A DNA stretch of 64,000 nucleotides. Origin: Protonemura montana. Its lineage: Eukaryota > Arthropoda > Insecta > Plecoptera > Nemouridae. Every line of letters starts with the position of its first letter. Within the stretch, counting starts at the first letter, position 1. A program made the translations under genes and the position numbers. The notes under the pieces were generated by a model. That model was not told where the DNA came from. It ran no database searches and saw nothing but the letters and a program-made list of their open reading frames with translations. The stretch is taken from assembly GCA_947568835.1 (NCBI GenBank), contig OX387607.1:1054001-1118000 (forward strand), given 5' to 3'. Below are positions 1 through 11,037 of the stretch, one piece after another.

Positions 1-216
1 TTAAGATATTGCAAAGAACGAATCGGCAGAATGAAAGGGTTCTGTGACCTTGAAAACTTTCTGTCGCAGGAATCCTCGAATGTGATTGGTCGAGGCGCGG
101 TTCAAGGTCAACGACGCAAGTCAAATTACGCAGGAAAAACTGCGTGTAAAACAATCATCCATTCAAACGAAAACCATACCGCAAAAAAATGTGTTTTATG
201 AATGAAATAACTAATG

Positions 217-229
217 TTTATTGTTTATT
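217..229 (-). terminator. Tandem polyadenylation signals of gene 1
   Basis: Two AATAAA hexamers on the minus strand at 229-224 and 222-217, beginning 18 bases after the stop codon at 247. Such close spacing implies a very short 3' UTR. Confidence 0.6.
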
Positions 230-246
230 GTTTATAAGAAGTGGAA

Positions 247-612
247 TCAGCTGAAAATCACAGATTTCAGTTCGTTCAGTAGCCGAGCTAAGAACGAGTA
301 CAAAACATAGACGGTGAAGAATGCGGCCCAGAACACAAAGATGGTTGACCATGGCTTACCGTGCATGTACGCTGGTGCCGGCTGCTCTTGGGCCGCCGCC
401 ACGTGGTGATGTCCGTGATGTGGAGGTGGCGCTGGAGGCGGCACCGGGGGCGGCACCGGGGGCAGCAGGGGGGGCGCCGAAAACGCGCTCGAGCACCCGT
501 GGCGCCGGGCCAACGGGGATATCGGCCCCCCCGGAGGCTGCATGGTGGACAGAGCCCCCAAAGGGGTGTAAGTTTTCATCGGCGGCTCGGGAGGGTGCAG
601 AGTGGGGGCCGG
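247..612 (-). CDS. Gene 1 terminal exon (proline-rich linker plus C-terminal TM helix)
   Basis: Starts after a good acceptor (TTTCTCTCAACAG) and encodes residues 813-933, then TGA. It contains a TYTPLGALSTMQPPG motif, a poly-proline/His-rich linker (LLPPVPPPVPPPAPPPHH) and a hydrophobic helix at about residues 899-923 (core IFVFWAAFFTVYVLYSFLA), followed by a short tail of about ten residues. That is the architecture of a tail-anchored or single-pass protein. A potential alternative donor (CACG|GTAAGC) lies near 354 and would remove the helix if a further exon existed outside the window. The AATAAA signals just after the stop favour the anchored form as the end of the gene. Confidence 0.7.
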   Translation of the reverse strand, partial: PAPTLHPPEPPMKTYTPLGALSTMQPPGGPISPLARRHGCSSAFSAPPLLPPVPPPVPPPAPPPHHGHHHVAAAQEQPAPAYMHGKPWSTIFVFWAAFFTVYVLYSFLARLLNELKSVIFS

Positions 613-3600
613 CTGTTGAGAGAAAGAGTACAAACATGTTGTACGCTCGTGGTGGCAATCAATGGCAATCCAAGGCTTAATTGCTATGTTAGTCAAGTCA
701 GTCAAGGTTTGGGTTAGACGAGTTAGGAACCTGCACTTCAATTTCAGAATGACCTTTTTTATTTGAATTTTTTTGGTACAGTAATAATAGCACCCAAGCA
801 ACACAACTGTACGCCAATCAAAACAATTGAATTTTCTAACAGATGAGAATTAAATGAATCCGGTGGCACGTAGGGTGCTTTGAGTAAATCTGTCCAAAGT
901 GTTTGAAAAAAATCTGGTTTTGTCACAAACTTTGAAGCACTAGCTTCACGATAGGCGTTGTATTAATTGTCCACCGCAGGGGACGTACTTCAGTCTCAAA
1001 TAAACTGGAATTACAACAAAATAAATTGCGAATACAATTGTAGGCAGCATTACACCATTTTCACTCTTGTATTGCAACTTTTTGGTAGAAACTTCAACTC
1101 AAGAACTTGATGAACTGATTAAACATAGGATGGTTCCTAGCGATGCACATGGATTTAGCCACCAAACGAAGCAATAACAGTGCGTTAAATAGACAAGTTG
1201 GGCTGGCAAAGAGGTTATTTGTATTGATTTCATTGGCTATCATACCTGTGCGAAGATCTTTCATATGAAGGGTACATGAAGTGTCTTTATAAAACGTGTG
1301 GGACTGGGTTTGCTGTCTCGTCTAGTCTCGTGTGAAGCGTCAATGGAAGAAATTGTTAAAAACGTCGCCATTATTTCGCAAGCTCACATTCCCATTGAAA
1401 TGTTTCGCAGAACGTGGATATGAGAATTCAGTTATAATGAGACGAGTTCACGGAGTTGAGTCGCTAAACAAAAGACTGACTGCTACGCTAAATCATACTC
1501 GAACTTTTATTTGAAAACATTTTCCCCACTTCAACCCCACCCCCAACCCGCCACCTGCATCCAGAATTGAATCCAGATTGTTGCCAATGTCCCCACAGTT
1601 ATCCCGTTCGATTCCCAGTAAAAGATATGGTATTTTCATTTTAATGCCTTCATGCCCAAATATTTCCAACTACGAAGAGCGGTATACATTTAGTAGGATA
1701 AAACTTACTCTTTTTTAGAAGGAAAAACACACTTTTGAATTAATTGTAAATTTTCAAGTCAAAAAAAATATCGTATCGATTACTGAAGAATGCATGTTTT
1801 TAAATTTTTTGTCTCTTCTGCAGCCGACAGTTTGAGAAATGAAATGCCGTACCGGTGTTTCCGGGTCGTCCCGAGCAACCAGTTGGCCTGGTACGACGTG
1901 TAGGTACACGTCGTACCTAAAGCTGGTAATTACTTGCAAAAAGTCTCGATTAACTTCGCAAATAGAGGAGTACAGCTGTGAAATCCGATTTAAATTGCAA
2001 ATGCTTGCAACGGGCAAAGTATTGGACTTCTTTATAAGATTAACATTTCTTCGACAAGGATCCGCGACAAACGGAAGGGAAGTTGTCCAAGGGGTGGGAA
2101 CTTCCTCTATCGAGTGGTACATTAAAAATGCAGAGCACGTCGATGAATTTAATCGTGATATTCTCTCCCCTCCCTCCCTCTGGCCGCCGGCATCTCCCAC
2201 TGGATGGTGAGATTATCTGAGAGAGGTTTGGATTCTCACCCCGCCGTCACCACCAGTAATTCGGTTCACGGAGACCGCGGGGGAAAGGGAGGGGCATAAA
2301 GTCGGCGTAGTGACACACTTCCACTGGAACAGGCTCGTCGATATTGTTTTCTCATTCATTTCCGACTTTCCCATAATTGATTCAATATCAACCGACCAAC
2401 GGGTGTTATAATTTCATCGGGAAGTGTTTCAGATTAAATTTCGATTAATATCGTCATTGCAAAAAAAATATTTATAAAAAAGGGCTGATTTATTTTTCAT
2501 ATAGTGCTGAAGGTTTGTAACATTATAAAACCCCAATCACTGGCATGACTATAATTGAAATAAATGAAAAGACTTCTTGAATGTAAAGACGGTAGTCCTC
2601 TTGTGCTAACAAGGCAAACTGGCAACTCAATAGCAAGCTCGAGCAATTTGGGTCAAAACCGCAAGGAAATAAACGGAAGGATCACATGCCAATGATACAG
2701 TGATCGTCTTGAATAGATTTCCTTCCAGTCTTCAGGGGTTGATGCCGGCCAGCGAAGACCTGGCTAATTACGATTGAGTGGACAAAACCGACATCTTCCT
2801 TTGCGATATCATTTTCCCCTCCGGCTAAAAGGCGAGGCAATACGCGCGGCGTTGTGTGGGAAATGCCAGCTTATTTGCCACTTGCTCGGTGAAGAGCACC
2901 ATGGACTGTGTCAAGAGCAGCCGACCCAAGTTTTCTTTGAAAAGGAAAACACGTTTTCCGATCGTCAAGCGGCTTTCAAAGCAAAGTCCTGACGACACGT
3001 TTTTTGCACCCTTTCGACCGTGACACAATTTGATATGAAAACATGGCGGAGTTCTGTACGCGTCGCTTCTCAAATTAAAGTCATTCGTTTATCATTACGT
3101 CGCGGTTTGCAGCATATTTAGTAAATAAGTCGGTGTGATTCATTTTCATCGCCGAGTTACGACGAGAGAAAGAAGAAGTGGGAGAAAAAAACACAAGAAT
3201 AATTCTAAAATCTGCCGTAAAGATGAACTAATTCATATTTTGACCCTAATTGTGGTTTATAGATAAATAAAACAAGAAGTAGTAGCGTGTAGCGGTAAAT
3301 ACAGAGGACAAAGCTTCACTTTATTGCCCAACGAGGACAATAACCTAATTTACTGTAGTACCATAGCGCTAAAGTTGAACTGTACTACCATAGCGCTAAA
3401 GTTGAACTATACTACCATAGCGCTAATGTTAAACTGTACTACTATAGCGCTAATGTTAAACTGTACTACCATAGCGCTAATGTTAAACTGTACTACCATA
3501 GCGCTAATGTTAAACTGTACTACCATAGCGCTAATGTTAAACTGTACTACCATAGCGCTAATGTTGAACTGTACTACCATAGCGCTAATGTTAAACTGTA

Positions 3601-6600
3601 CTAACATAGCGCTAATGTTAAACTGTACTACCATAGCGCTAATGTTAAACTGTACTACCATAGCGCTAATGTTAAACTGTACTACCATAGCGCTAATGTT
3701 AAACTGTACTACCATAGCGCTAATGTTAAACTGTACTGCCATAGCGCTAATGTTAAACTGTACTAGCATAGCGCTAATGTTAAACTGTACTACCATAGCG
3801 CTAATGTTAAACTGTACTACCATAGCGCTAATGTTAAACTGTACTACCATAGCGCTAATGTTAAACTGTACTACCATAGCGCTAATGTTAAACTGTACTA
3901 CCATAGCGCTAATGTTAAACTGTACTAGCATAGCGCTAATGTTAAACTGTACTACCATAGCGCTAATGTTAAACTGTACTACCATAGCGCTAATGTTAAA
4001 CTGTACTACCATAGCGCTAATGTTAAACTGTACTACCATAGCGCTAATGTTAAACTGTACTACCATAGCGCTAATGTTAAACTGTACTACCATAGCGCTA
4101 ATGTTAAACTGTACTACCATAGCGCTAATGTTAAACTGTACTACCATAGCGCTAATGTTAAACTGTACTGCCATAGCGCTAATGTTAAACTGTACTAACA
4201 TAGCGCTAATGTTAAACTGTACTACCATAGCGCTAATGTTAAACTGTACTACCATAGCGCTAATGTTAAACTGTACTACCATAGCGCTAATGTTAAACTG
4301 TACTACCATAGCGCTAATGTTAAACTGTACTACCATAGCGCTAATGTTAAACTGAACTACCATAGCGCTAATGTTAAACTGTACTACCATAGCGCTAATG
4401 TTAAACTGTACTACCATAGCGCTAATGTTAAAACCATATCCGAGGAAAATGGCCACCAAATGACTGCTTTACCGCGAAAAAATGAAGAATGCCGCCAGAT
4501 GGAGCCACCGTCGTAAGAAATTTCATTTTGTTATTTCTCGCAGATTACTCGCATTTGAAACTGGTTTACACTCAATTAATCTTTGTTAATGCTAACCTCA
4601 GCGATTGATAAACATGTATCGATATTCTGAGCAGTAATTATTTAATTGTAGAGGTTTGTTGAAAAGGACGGCCGCAAGTGCCATCTGGTGGTCACCACCG
4701 CCTCGTTTGCTTCTGAGGATGTTTTACAGTAGCACTGTGACTCTGATTTAAACTATAACTCTAGCGGTAAACGGCGTTTATTCGATTTGGCTCTCCCTAT
4801 TGCTAGGACTGGAACACCATTGATTGAGTCCCCTTTGTGCCGGTGCCATCTGAAGTTGTACTTCGTGAAGCGAAGCAACAGGCGGGCTTTTTAAACGACA
4901 ACCTTCTCGGCGCCGGCGCAGATGAAATTGATTGCGAGTCATTATCGCAGTCATCTGTCTCCGATTACATTCAACTAGGCGGGGATCGACTCTTTGAATA
5001 AACATTTAAGTGCATATACTTAAAGTTGATGCCATTATAATGGAGGGAGATTATACCTGGAGAATGCAGGAAATATTTCGCACAAAAGTAGGTACATTAA
5101 TACCTGTCATGCAAATATTGTGCCTCGTGTCCGGTTCTTCCAATATCAGCTGACCGTGAGACTTTTCTTGCTGCGGATGAGAATATCCGCACAATTCTGC
5201 GAGGCAGTTTCACAACGCTTTCAACTCCACTAACGAGTTCGATTGTTTTTTTTAGGAAATTTCGTTGAGTGGAAATGTTGGGAAATGGTTGCAGATGAAA
5301 AGCCCTCGAGCTAAGAAAAGTTGTGCTGAGCCCGTCGAACTGGGGAGGATTTTGTCGCTATGGAGAGGCCAATACCTGCGTGGGCCACTTTATGCGTGGG
5401 TTCATTAGGTGCGTGTGCGTCAAATCATTTTTCGACGCTAACTTAATAAAAAATCCGAACTGTCACTACGGTTCGCTATCAAAATTGAAGTCAGGAATCT
5501 ATTGTTGGCAACATGATAGAAGTTTCTAGATCCGTGGAGTCTATAATATACTTTCAATGCTAATTTTAAAGTTTTTAAAAGAGGTTTTCGGCCAATTTTC
5601 ACCATTCAAGTGGTGAAAACTACAAAAATCAGGGCAAATACAGATGAAAACACTTAAAATCGCACGGGCTCTTTGAGTAAACTCAAAAGATGGCGACCTG
5701 GGCTTGTCTAGCGGTCAATGACGGCCGCTATCCAGGTAATTTGAGATCAGTGATTCCTCACGAGCGCCACCAGCAAACCTCCAACTAAAATCCAACTACT
5801 GGACGGCAACTCACCTGAACAAGCTCGGCTGGCGCGTGCAACAGCGTCTCGGTAGCGACGGCCCTCGCCTCTGTCTTCGTATGGCTAGTCGACGAGATCA
5901 AGTACTGCATCCCAGCGATACTACAGTATCCCTCGTGTGTGGTCGAACTCCTGTGCGTGGTGCTGTTCACGTACACCCCCGTGATGGTCACGTCCGTATC
6001 CTGGTTCACGATCACCGTTGCCACCTTCTTGTTATTCGATGTCGCCAACTCTATGATGTTGCGAGCCTCTTCATCGCTAACCTCGCCGTCAATAAGCTTC
6101 TTCGAGAGAAGCGACTTTTTCTTGCATTTCTTCTTGCGGACCTGCGAGTCATCGTCTTCGACAGCCAGCTGCGGACTGTCGTCGTCTTTGACGCTCCTCT
6201 GCTTCTTCTGCAGCTTCTCTATGGGTGAGTAGCTCGCCGACAGGATCGCCGACGCGTTCAGACTGGCCATTCGCTTTCTGACCACCATGTCTTTCAAGTC
6301 CATCACCGCTTCATGGCGTCGCGGTTTGGACACCTTCTTGATCGGCTTGATCGCCTTGACTTTCAACTGTTTCTGCTTATAAGATGGCTGCAGGTTTAAC
6401 GGTGCGGGCGCCGAGCTGGCGTCGCTATGGTGACCGTTGTCTTCGGAGGAAGACGACGACGTTGTCTGCTGGTCCCAGTGTTGACCGATACCTCGGCGAC
6501 CAGGACCCGACCTCAGCGTCCTCGTGTTCGCCTCTGTTTTCACCTCGATCTTGTCGTCAACCTCCGACGACGAGCCCGGCGACGCGGGCTTCGCGCAGAT

Positions 6601-8250
6601 GCTCATCAACGCGCCGCGACTCTCGTTCTCGTAGAGGCAGTGCACCTTGGCGAGGGCGTTCAGCGAGGCTACTCGATGGCGCTTCGGGCCCGACCAGAAG
6701 CCGAAGAGTTTCATGCGGCGGGCACGTTGCTCGCTCTCCGAACCACTGCCCAGCTTAGAGACCTCATTGGAGCGTATTCGCTTCACCTTGCTCGCGGCCA
6801 TCGCCTTCTTGCGTGCGACCAGCGACAGCTTGGACAGCGAAGTCGACTTCTTGGCGACCACGGGCCGGGTCTTGCCCTTCTTCACGTCGCCGTGCTTCGC
6901 GGCGATCTTCATCTTGATCTTTGTTTTGGTCGCCGTGGATACGATCGGCGACACCTCGGCCTTGACGGGTTTCACGTCGACTTCTTCCTGCTTAAGTTGC
7001 TTCTGTCGTCGCAGCAGAAGGTCCAGAGTGCAGTCATCGGATGTAGAGGAGTTGTAGTCGTCTTGGAAAGATTGACCTTCCAACTGACCGGCCGCAGACT
7101 TCTTGGCCTTCTTCAGCGGCCTCTTGGAGGATTGCTGCTCGCTCTCCTTCACCTTGAAGGTGACCTTGGCTGATTTGCCCGCGACTTTAGTCGCCGACTT
7201 GTTGAACATGACTCTCTTCTTGACGACGTTGACTCGCGGTTTTTTCTCTTTCAGAGCCTTCTTAATGACTATCTTCGACTTGGTCTCTTTGTCTGACGCA
7301 TCGTTGACGGGCACGCAGACCTCGACGGCGTCGTTCAGAGGCGTCGCGACGTCGACCACGTGCTGCACGACGCCGTCAACTTTCTTGCCGGCCGCCGATT
7401 CATCGCTCTTTGGAGTTTTCTTGGTTATTGGCTTCTTGCTCTTGCCGCCCGTTAACTTACTCTTTATTGCACCGCTGTCCTTCGCGTCGTTCTCTTTGGT
7501 TTTCTTCGTCGCGGCCACGACGCACCCTTTGCTCGTGTTCCGCGCCACGTCATCGATGACCTCGAACTGGCTGTCGGCGAACAGGCTCGGTGACGTCACG
7601 TCTGACGTAGTCTTGACTCGAGCCTTGGGGACCGGCGCCGCGTGCACACGCTTAGGTTCGGCGACCTTCTTTACGACGATCTTCCTCTCAGTTTTCACGG
7701 CCTTCTTCACCGCGTCTTGCACGTCGACCTTGACCTTGGCCTTGCCATCCCCGGCCACGGCCTTCGCTTTCTTCGACGACTTTCTCGGCGCTACGCTCGG
7801 CTGTTCGACGACGCTCTTCTCCGTCGGCGTCGCCTCCTTGACGTCCACGACGCCCTCCATAGACGCCGTCGACGCAGTCCTGGCCTGTACTTTCTTCGCC
7901 GCTTTAACTTTCTTCTCGGCGACCACAGGAACCTTCCTCGCTGCGACCTTTTTGTTAACAGGCATCGCCAACTTCACCTCAACACCTTTGATCGTCTTCT
8001 GCTTCTTGACGGCGACCTTCAAGGCCACATCAGCCGTCCCTTTCTTCGGCGACGCCTTCTTGGTCGCCTTGCGTTTCGTCGCGACTACAACGACGCCCGA
8101 CACCGACGCCTCGGGCGGAACGTCGGGCGCCGGTTTGCGCTTCTTGGCTTTGACATGCGGGACGCCGTCACTGGACACCCGGCGCTTGGCCCGACTCGAC
8201 GCCGAGCCTGGAGGGTTGCGGGACGCCCTCTGCTTGACGGAGACCCTCAT
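247..8250 (-). CDS. Gene 1: lysine-rich H1-like protein with C-terminal membrane anchor (2 coding exons)
   Basis: Join of exons 8250-5815 and 612-247. The donor at 5814 (CAG|GTGAGT) and the acceptor at 613 (polypyrimidine then CAACAG|CCGG) are both phase 0, so the frame continues and gives 812 + 121 = 933 residues. The start is the first in-frame ATG after an in-frame TGA at 8346-8344. The body is extremely rich in Lys, Ala and Val with many KK and VKK runs, like a histone H1 tail. It carries two copies of a short motif, VASLNA (about residue 528) and MASLNA (about residue 658), and a serine/acidic stretch between them. About residues 745-812 look like a compact, less biased conserved segment. 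The last exon is proline-rich and ends in a hydrophobic helix. I do not recognise the family. The contrast between a chromatin-like basic body and a tail anchor suggests, by inference only, a nuclear-envelope or ER-facing protein. Unspliced 5' exons cannot be excluded. Confidence 0.75.
613..3352. other. Gene 1 intron, 3' part
   Basis: Non-coding sequence between the terminal exon of gene 1 and the 27-bp minisatellite. No exon, RNA gene or mobile element could be recognised; short open frames here lack splice support or protein-like composition. Confidence 0.5.
3353..4432. repeat. 27-bp minisatellite, exactly 40 units
   Basis: Unit CTGTACTACCATAGCGCTAA plus TGTTAAA, 1080 bases = 40 x 27 with no indel. 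Units differ by isolated substitutions (for example ACC to AAC, AGC or GCC before ATAGCG; the first two units read AAAGTTGAA). The period is a multiple of three, so both strands stay open and give spurious repetitive ORFs (TTIALMLNC on the plus strand). The array lies in the gene 1 intron and directly abuts a dispersed repeat at 4433-4750. Confidence 0.97.
4433..4750 (+). repeat. Dispersed repeat family M, copy 1
   Basis: This sequence (key blocks: ATGGCCACCAAATGACTGC, TAAGAAATTTCATTTTGTTA, TTGATAAACATGTATCGATA, TTTAATTGTAGAGGTTTGTT) recurs inverted at 41860-42195 and in part at 42385-42520. A diverged version forms the core of the TIR element at 10746-11037. It has no coding capacity, so it is probably a non-autonomous DNA or foldback element. 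Confidence 0.7.
4751..5814. other. Gene 1 intron, 5' part
   Basis: Mostly unremarkable intron sequence. The segment of about 5570-5750 (GGTGAAAACTACAAAAATCA, GCACGGGCTCT) is similar to 51640-51790 and so belongs to a dispersed family. It also contains a single 23-base match (5728-5750) to the 41-bp minisatellite at 12.2-12.96 kb. Confidence 0.5.
5815..8250 (-). CDS. Gene 1 exon 1 (basic Lys/Ala/Val-rich body, residues 1-812)
   Basis: Open from ATG at 8250 to the donor at 5814, 2436 bases or 812 codons. Without splicing the frame would read nine further codons through the donor to a stop at 5785, so splicing at GTGAGT is the better reading. Base composition is strikingly GC- and CpG-rich compared with the AT-rich flanks, which fits coding sequence. 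No zinc finger, bromodomain, PHD or AT-hook motif is visible. The C-terminal about 65 residues (from RNIIELA) contain GVYVN, EGYCSIAGMQY and many Ser/Thr and are the best segment for a homology search. Confidence 0.82.
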
Positions 8251-8346
8251 CGCTGCGGGTCTAGGATCGGGTCGACGTGGACATGTCTGACGCCGAGCCG
8301 GGAGGCAAGGCTGTCTCGGCGCGTGGGCTACACTTGGGCATGGTCA

Positions 8347-8890
8347 CTATGTGCATTGCCGGGCACACGGGGAGGGGGGGAATGTTGACACTGTAATGAA
8401 GGTTTGTTGATCTGAACTTTCACTGTAGCAAAAAACAAACTATCTGTTCGTTAGAATCAACAGGGCTAATAAAACACGTCGCGATATCGTCACTCGTCGT
8501 CAAATCTTCGTCAATCGACGAGGTTCACGGTGTTTTACGATAATTCACGATGATTAACGGCACGAAAAATTCGATTTGAACGCACAAAACCACGAGCCGA
8601 AGCGACTCACACGAGGTATAATATCCACTTTTAACCGCACCGCATTTCCAAGCGACTTTGTTCACAAGCTCCACGCGACCAAGTGGGTCTGTCGCCGACC
8701 TGGCACAAGGAATTAACAATCAATCGCGCGCACCCAAACGCCGGGCGGACTTGTTGCGTCACGCTGGAGACGGCGCTGTTGCTAGGGGCGACGGCGACGT
8801 CGGCGTCGGTTGACTGGGCGTCGCGCCGACGAGATGCTGCGGTGATGCCGTCCAGGCAGACGTCGGCGCCGGCGTCGGAGTGCTGAGAAA
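8347..8890 (-). promoter_or_regulatory. CpG-rich region upstream of gene 1, probable promoter/5' UTR
   Basis: The 0.5 kb upstream of the gene 1 start is rich in CG dinucleotides (notably 8461-8525 and 8755-8880), while sequence beyond about 8.9 kb becomes AT-rich. This is what an unmethylated promoter-type segment looks like. No TATA box or initiator could be chosen with confidence, so this is inference from composition and position only. Confidence 0.3.
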
Positions 8891-10180
8891 CGAAGGGAGA
8901 ACGAGGTTAATGATGATCACGGGGTCGGGTTTTAACGGGACGTGCGGGAAAACAGGATTCCTGTGCAAGTTTTTATCTCAAATATTGGGGTTTTCAGTCC
9001 AGACAGGCGCTCGGGGGCGAACTACTGGCTCCTAATACATTTAGCACACACGGCTGTATGGTTCCTATCCCGTCGAGTTGCAGAGGAGGTCAGACTCCTG
9101 ACTTTTAGAATTGAAATTGGATCAACATTGGAGTGCTCCAACAGTCACTGTTTGGAATTGAAAGCCCCACCGTGGAAAACATGGAATAATGCACGTCAAT
9201 AGGGGTGGAAATACAAGCAAAACGCTCCAGTGGTGCCAAAAATATCACGGAGTAGTACCAAAATATCAATATTTGGGATAAAATGCCACCAGACATATTT
9301 CCCAAACATTTCCCCACAAGTGTAACTCGTTTAAAATGGCAATGGGGTTAATCCACACCAAATCAACACAGCAACCTACAAAACCTGACCAATTTACATT
9401 TAAAAAATAATTTTTTAACCACAAAGGACATAGAAAAACCGTTATTTTTTAAAAATTAGATGTGTTACCATTCATGCGCAGTAGCCGATCGAGCCTTAAC
9501 ACTTTTAGGTCTTACGATGCGCCTTCTACAACGGTTTGGCCGTACAGCTAACGATCCGTTAACTATAACAACGAAATGTAGTTCCGTGCTAGGCCGTGAT
9601 TGGCTGTTATCGCGGCGACTGATGAGAAGGGCGAATGGCCATTTAACTGCAAATTGATTTGTAATGAGTTAGACGGTGCTAATTGGATTGACGGAGTCGG
9701 GTCGTCGCGACGCTCGCGTCAAGTGCACGTGCGCTCTGGTGCATCGATTAACTGCATTTACTCGTTGAGGAGGGGGTCGCTTTGTTCCGGGGTTGGGGTG
9801 AATATCACGCTAGTAAAACAATCCACCCTTGATGTTTCACGATCAAAACAGCGCTGCTCGCGTGGGTCTCTCAGATAAGCGGTGAAGATCGCATATTGAT
9901 GGGAAATTTGATTTCAACTGCAAATGCTTGGATCCAATTATATTTTATTATTAGAAACACAAATAACCTCTCAAAAATCGGTGCCTAAATGCGTACTTTG
10001 AGTATTCACAGTCTCGTGGTTCTACTTTCTGGAGGTCCGTCATTCTCATCAAATGCACTACTGTATTGAAGAATTCCACTTTAGGAAATGTATCTAGACT
10101 GTAATTTACTTTTAATTGTACCTACATGACGATACATAACATTTTGTTTAAATGTAGACTGCTAATAAACATTATTATTA
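8891..10180. other. Intergenic sequence between gene 1 and ASPP, proximal part
   Basis: AT-rich, with no exon recognised. A short stretch at 9940-10000 (TTATTATTAGAAACACAAATAACCTCTCAAAAATC, in pieces) resembles the arm of the tRNA-like foldback family and is probably a decayed copy. Confidence 0.4.
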
Positions 10181-10184
10181 TTAT

Positions 10185-10310
10185 TATCTTAGAAATGGCA
10201 TGTCCAAGTAGCTTGGTTGGTAAGAGCAACACCCGCGATAGGTGGAGATCGGGGTTCGAGAGCCCGCTTGAGCAGCAATATTTGAGACGGTTATTGGTGT
10301 TTATAAAAAT
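10185..10310 (+). mobile_element. tRNA-like foldback element (family T), copy 1
   Basis: Contains a tRNA-like segment with box-A-like TAGCTTGGTTGG, AGAGCAACACCCGCGA and a box-B-like GGGGTTCGAGA, then the arm ATTTGAGACGGTTATTGGTG. The same order is seen at 16.6, 26.65 (inverted), 49.9 and 63.9 kb (inverted). It is not a functional tRNA: the acceptor stem is absent and the T-arm is mismatched. Confidence 0.65.
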
Positions 10311-10556
10311 GAAATAGGAAGTTGATATTTCCAATGTACGCTGCATGCGCCTGTATTTTGATGAAAATAGCTAATATAGAAAAATAAATAATTAAAATTG
10401 GCTGCGCGGGGCATGTGATTTCAACCCTCGTAAAACAACTTACAGCTTCTTGATCCCATACAACTCCCGCAAAACCTCCTGAAAATTCGCAAACGCACCA
10501 AGCGGCGTAATAAACGCATATCTACTTGCACCATCGGGCGAGGTGAGCTAAACAAT

Positions 10557-10557
<1 letters not shown>

Positions 10558-10635
<78 letters not shown>
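10558..10635 (+). repeat. Uninterrupted poly-C run of 78 bases
   Basis: A homopolymer C tract with no interruption, in intergenic DNA. True length is uncertain because such tracts are unstable and hard to sequence. The minus strand (G78) would be G-quadruplex prone. Confidence 0.9.
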
Positions 10636-10745
10636 AGGACGTTGCAACGCTCACGCAGACATGCGTTTGAAAACAGTGCGAAGTCACGCACTCCACACGC
10701 AGTTATTCCTGGCCGCGTGGCTTGGAGTCGGTCGAGTGAGTCATC

Positions 10746-11037
10746 ATATCGTTGAGTGCAGGTTCTAGGTAGAGAAACAACGTCAATGTTACAGTCTCTG
10801 CGTGAAAGATGGCCGCCAAATGACTGCCTTACTGACAAAAATGCAGAGTACCGGAACATCACGTTAAGTGGAGCCACTGTCGTATGAAATTTAATTTCGA
10901 TATTTATCGTAGGTTAACTCGCTTTTTAATATTGTTACGTGTATATCAATCCTCGAGGTAAACATTGATGGAGATTTTTTGAGCATGAAAAGTCTCATCT
11001 CGTTGTTTCTCTACCTAGAACCTACACTCAACGATAT
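10746..11037 (+). mobile_element. 292-bp MITE with 37-bp terminal inverted repeats
   Basis: The left end (10746-10782, beginning ATATCGTTGAGTGCAGG) and the inverted right end (11001-11037) match at 36 of 37 bases. The interior (10808-10950) is a diverged copy of repeat family M, including ATGGCCGCCAAATGACTGCC. It has no coding capacity and I could not define a convincing target duplication. Confidence 0.8.

Noticed and set aside
3324..4459. 343- and 350-codon ORFs on both strands
   Set aside because: They are the 27-bp minisatellite read in frame; the period is divisible by three and there is no promoter, splice or composition support.
6384..8388. Plus-strand ORFs opposite gene 1 (up to 395 codons)
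   Set aside because: Antisense shadows of the GC-rich Lys/Ala/Val coding exon; composition is that expected from reverse-complemented Lys codons.
9613..9640. Hammerhead-like CTGATGAGAAGGGCGAA
   Set aside because: The second box reads CGAAT instead of GAAA and no stem II pairing is present; likely chance.
10205..10262. True tRNA gene
   Set aside because: Box A/B-like motifs are present but the acceptor stem does not pair and the same sequence recurs as a dispersed repeat.
10421..10877. Poly-glycine ORFs on the minus strand
   Set aside because: They are the C78 tract read as GGG codons.
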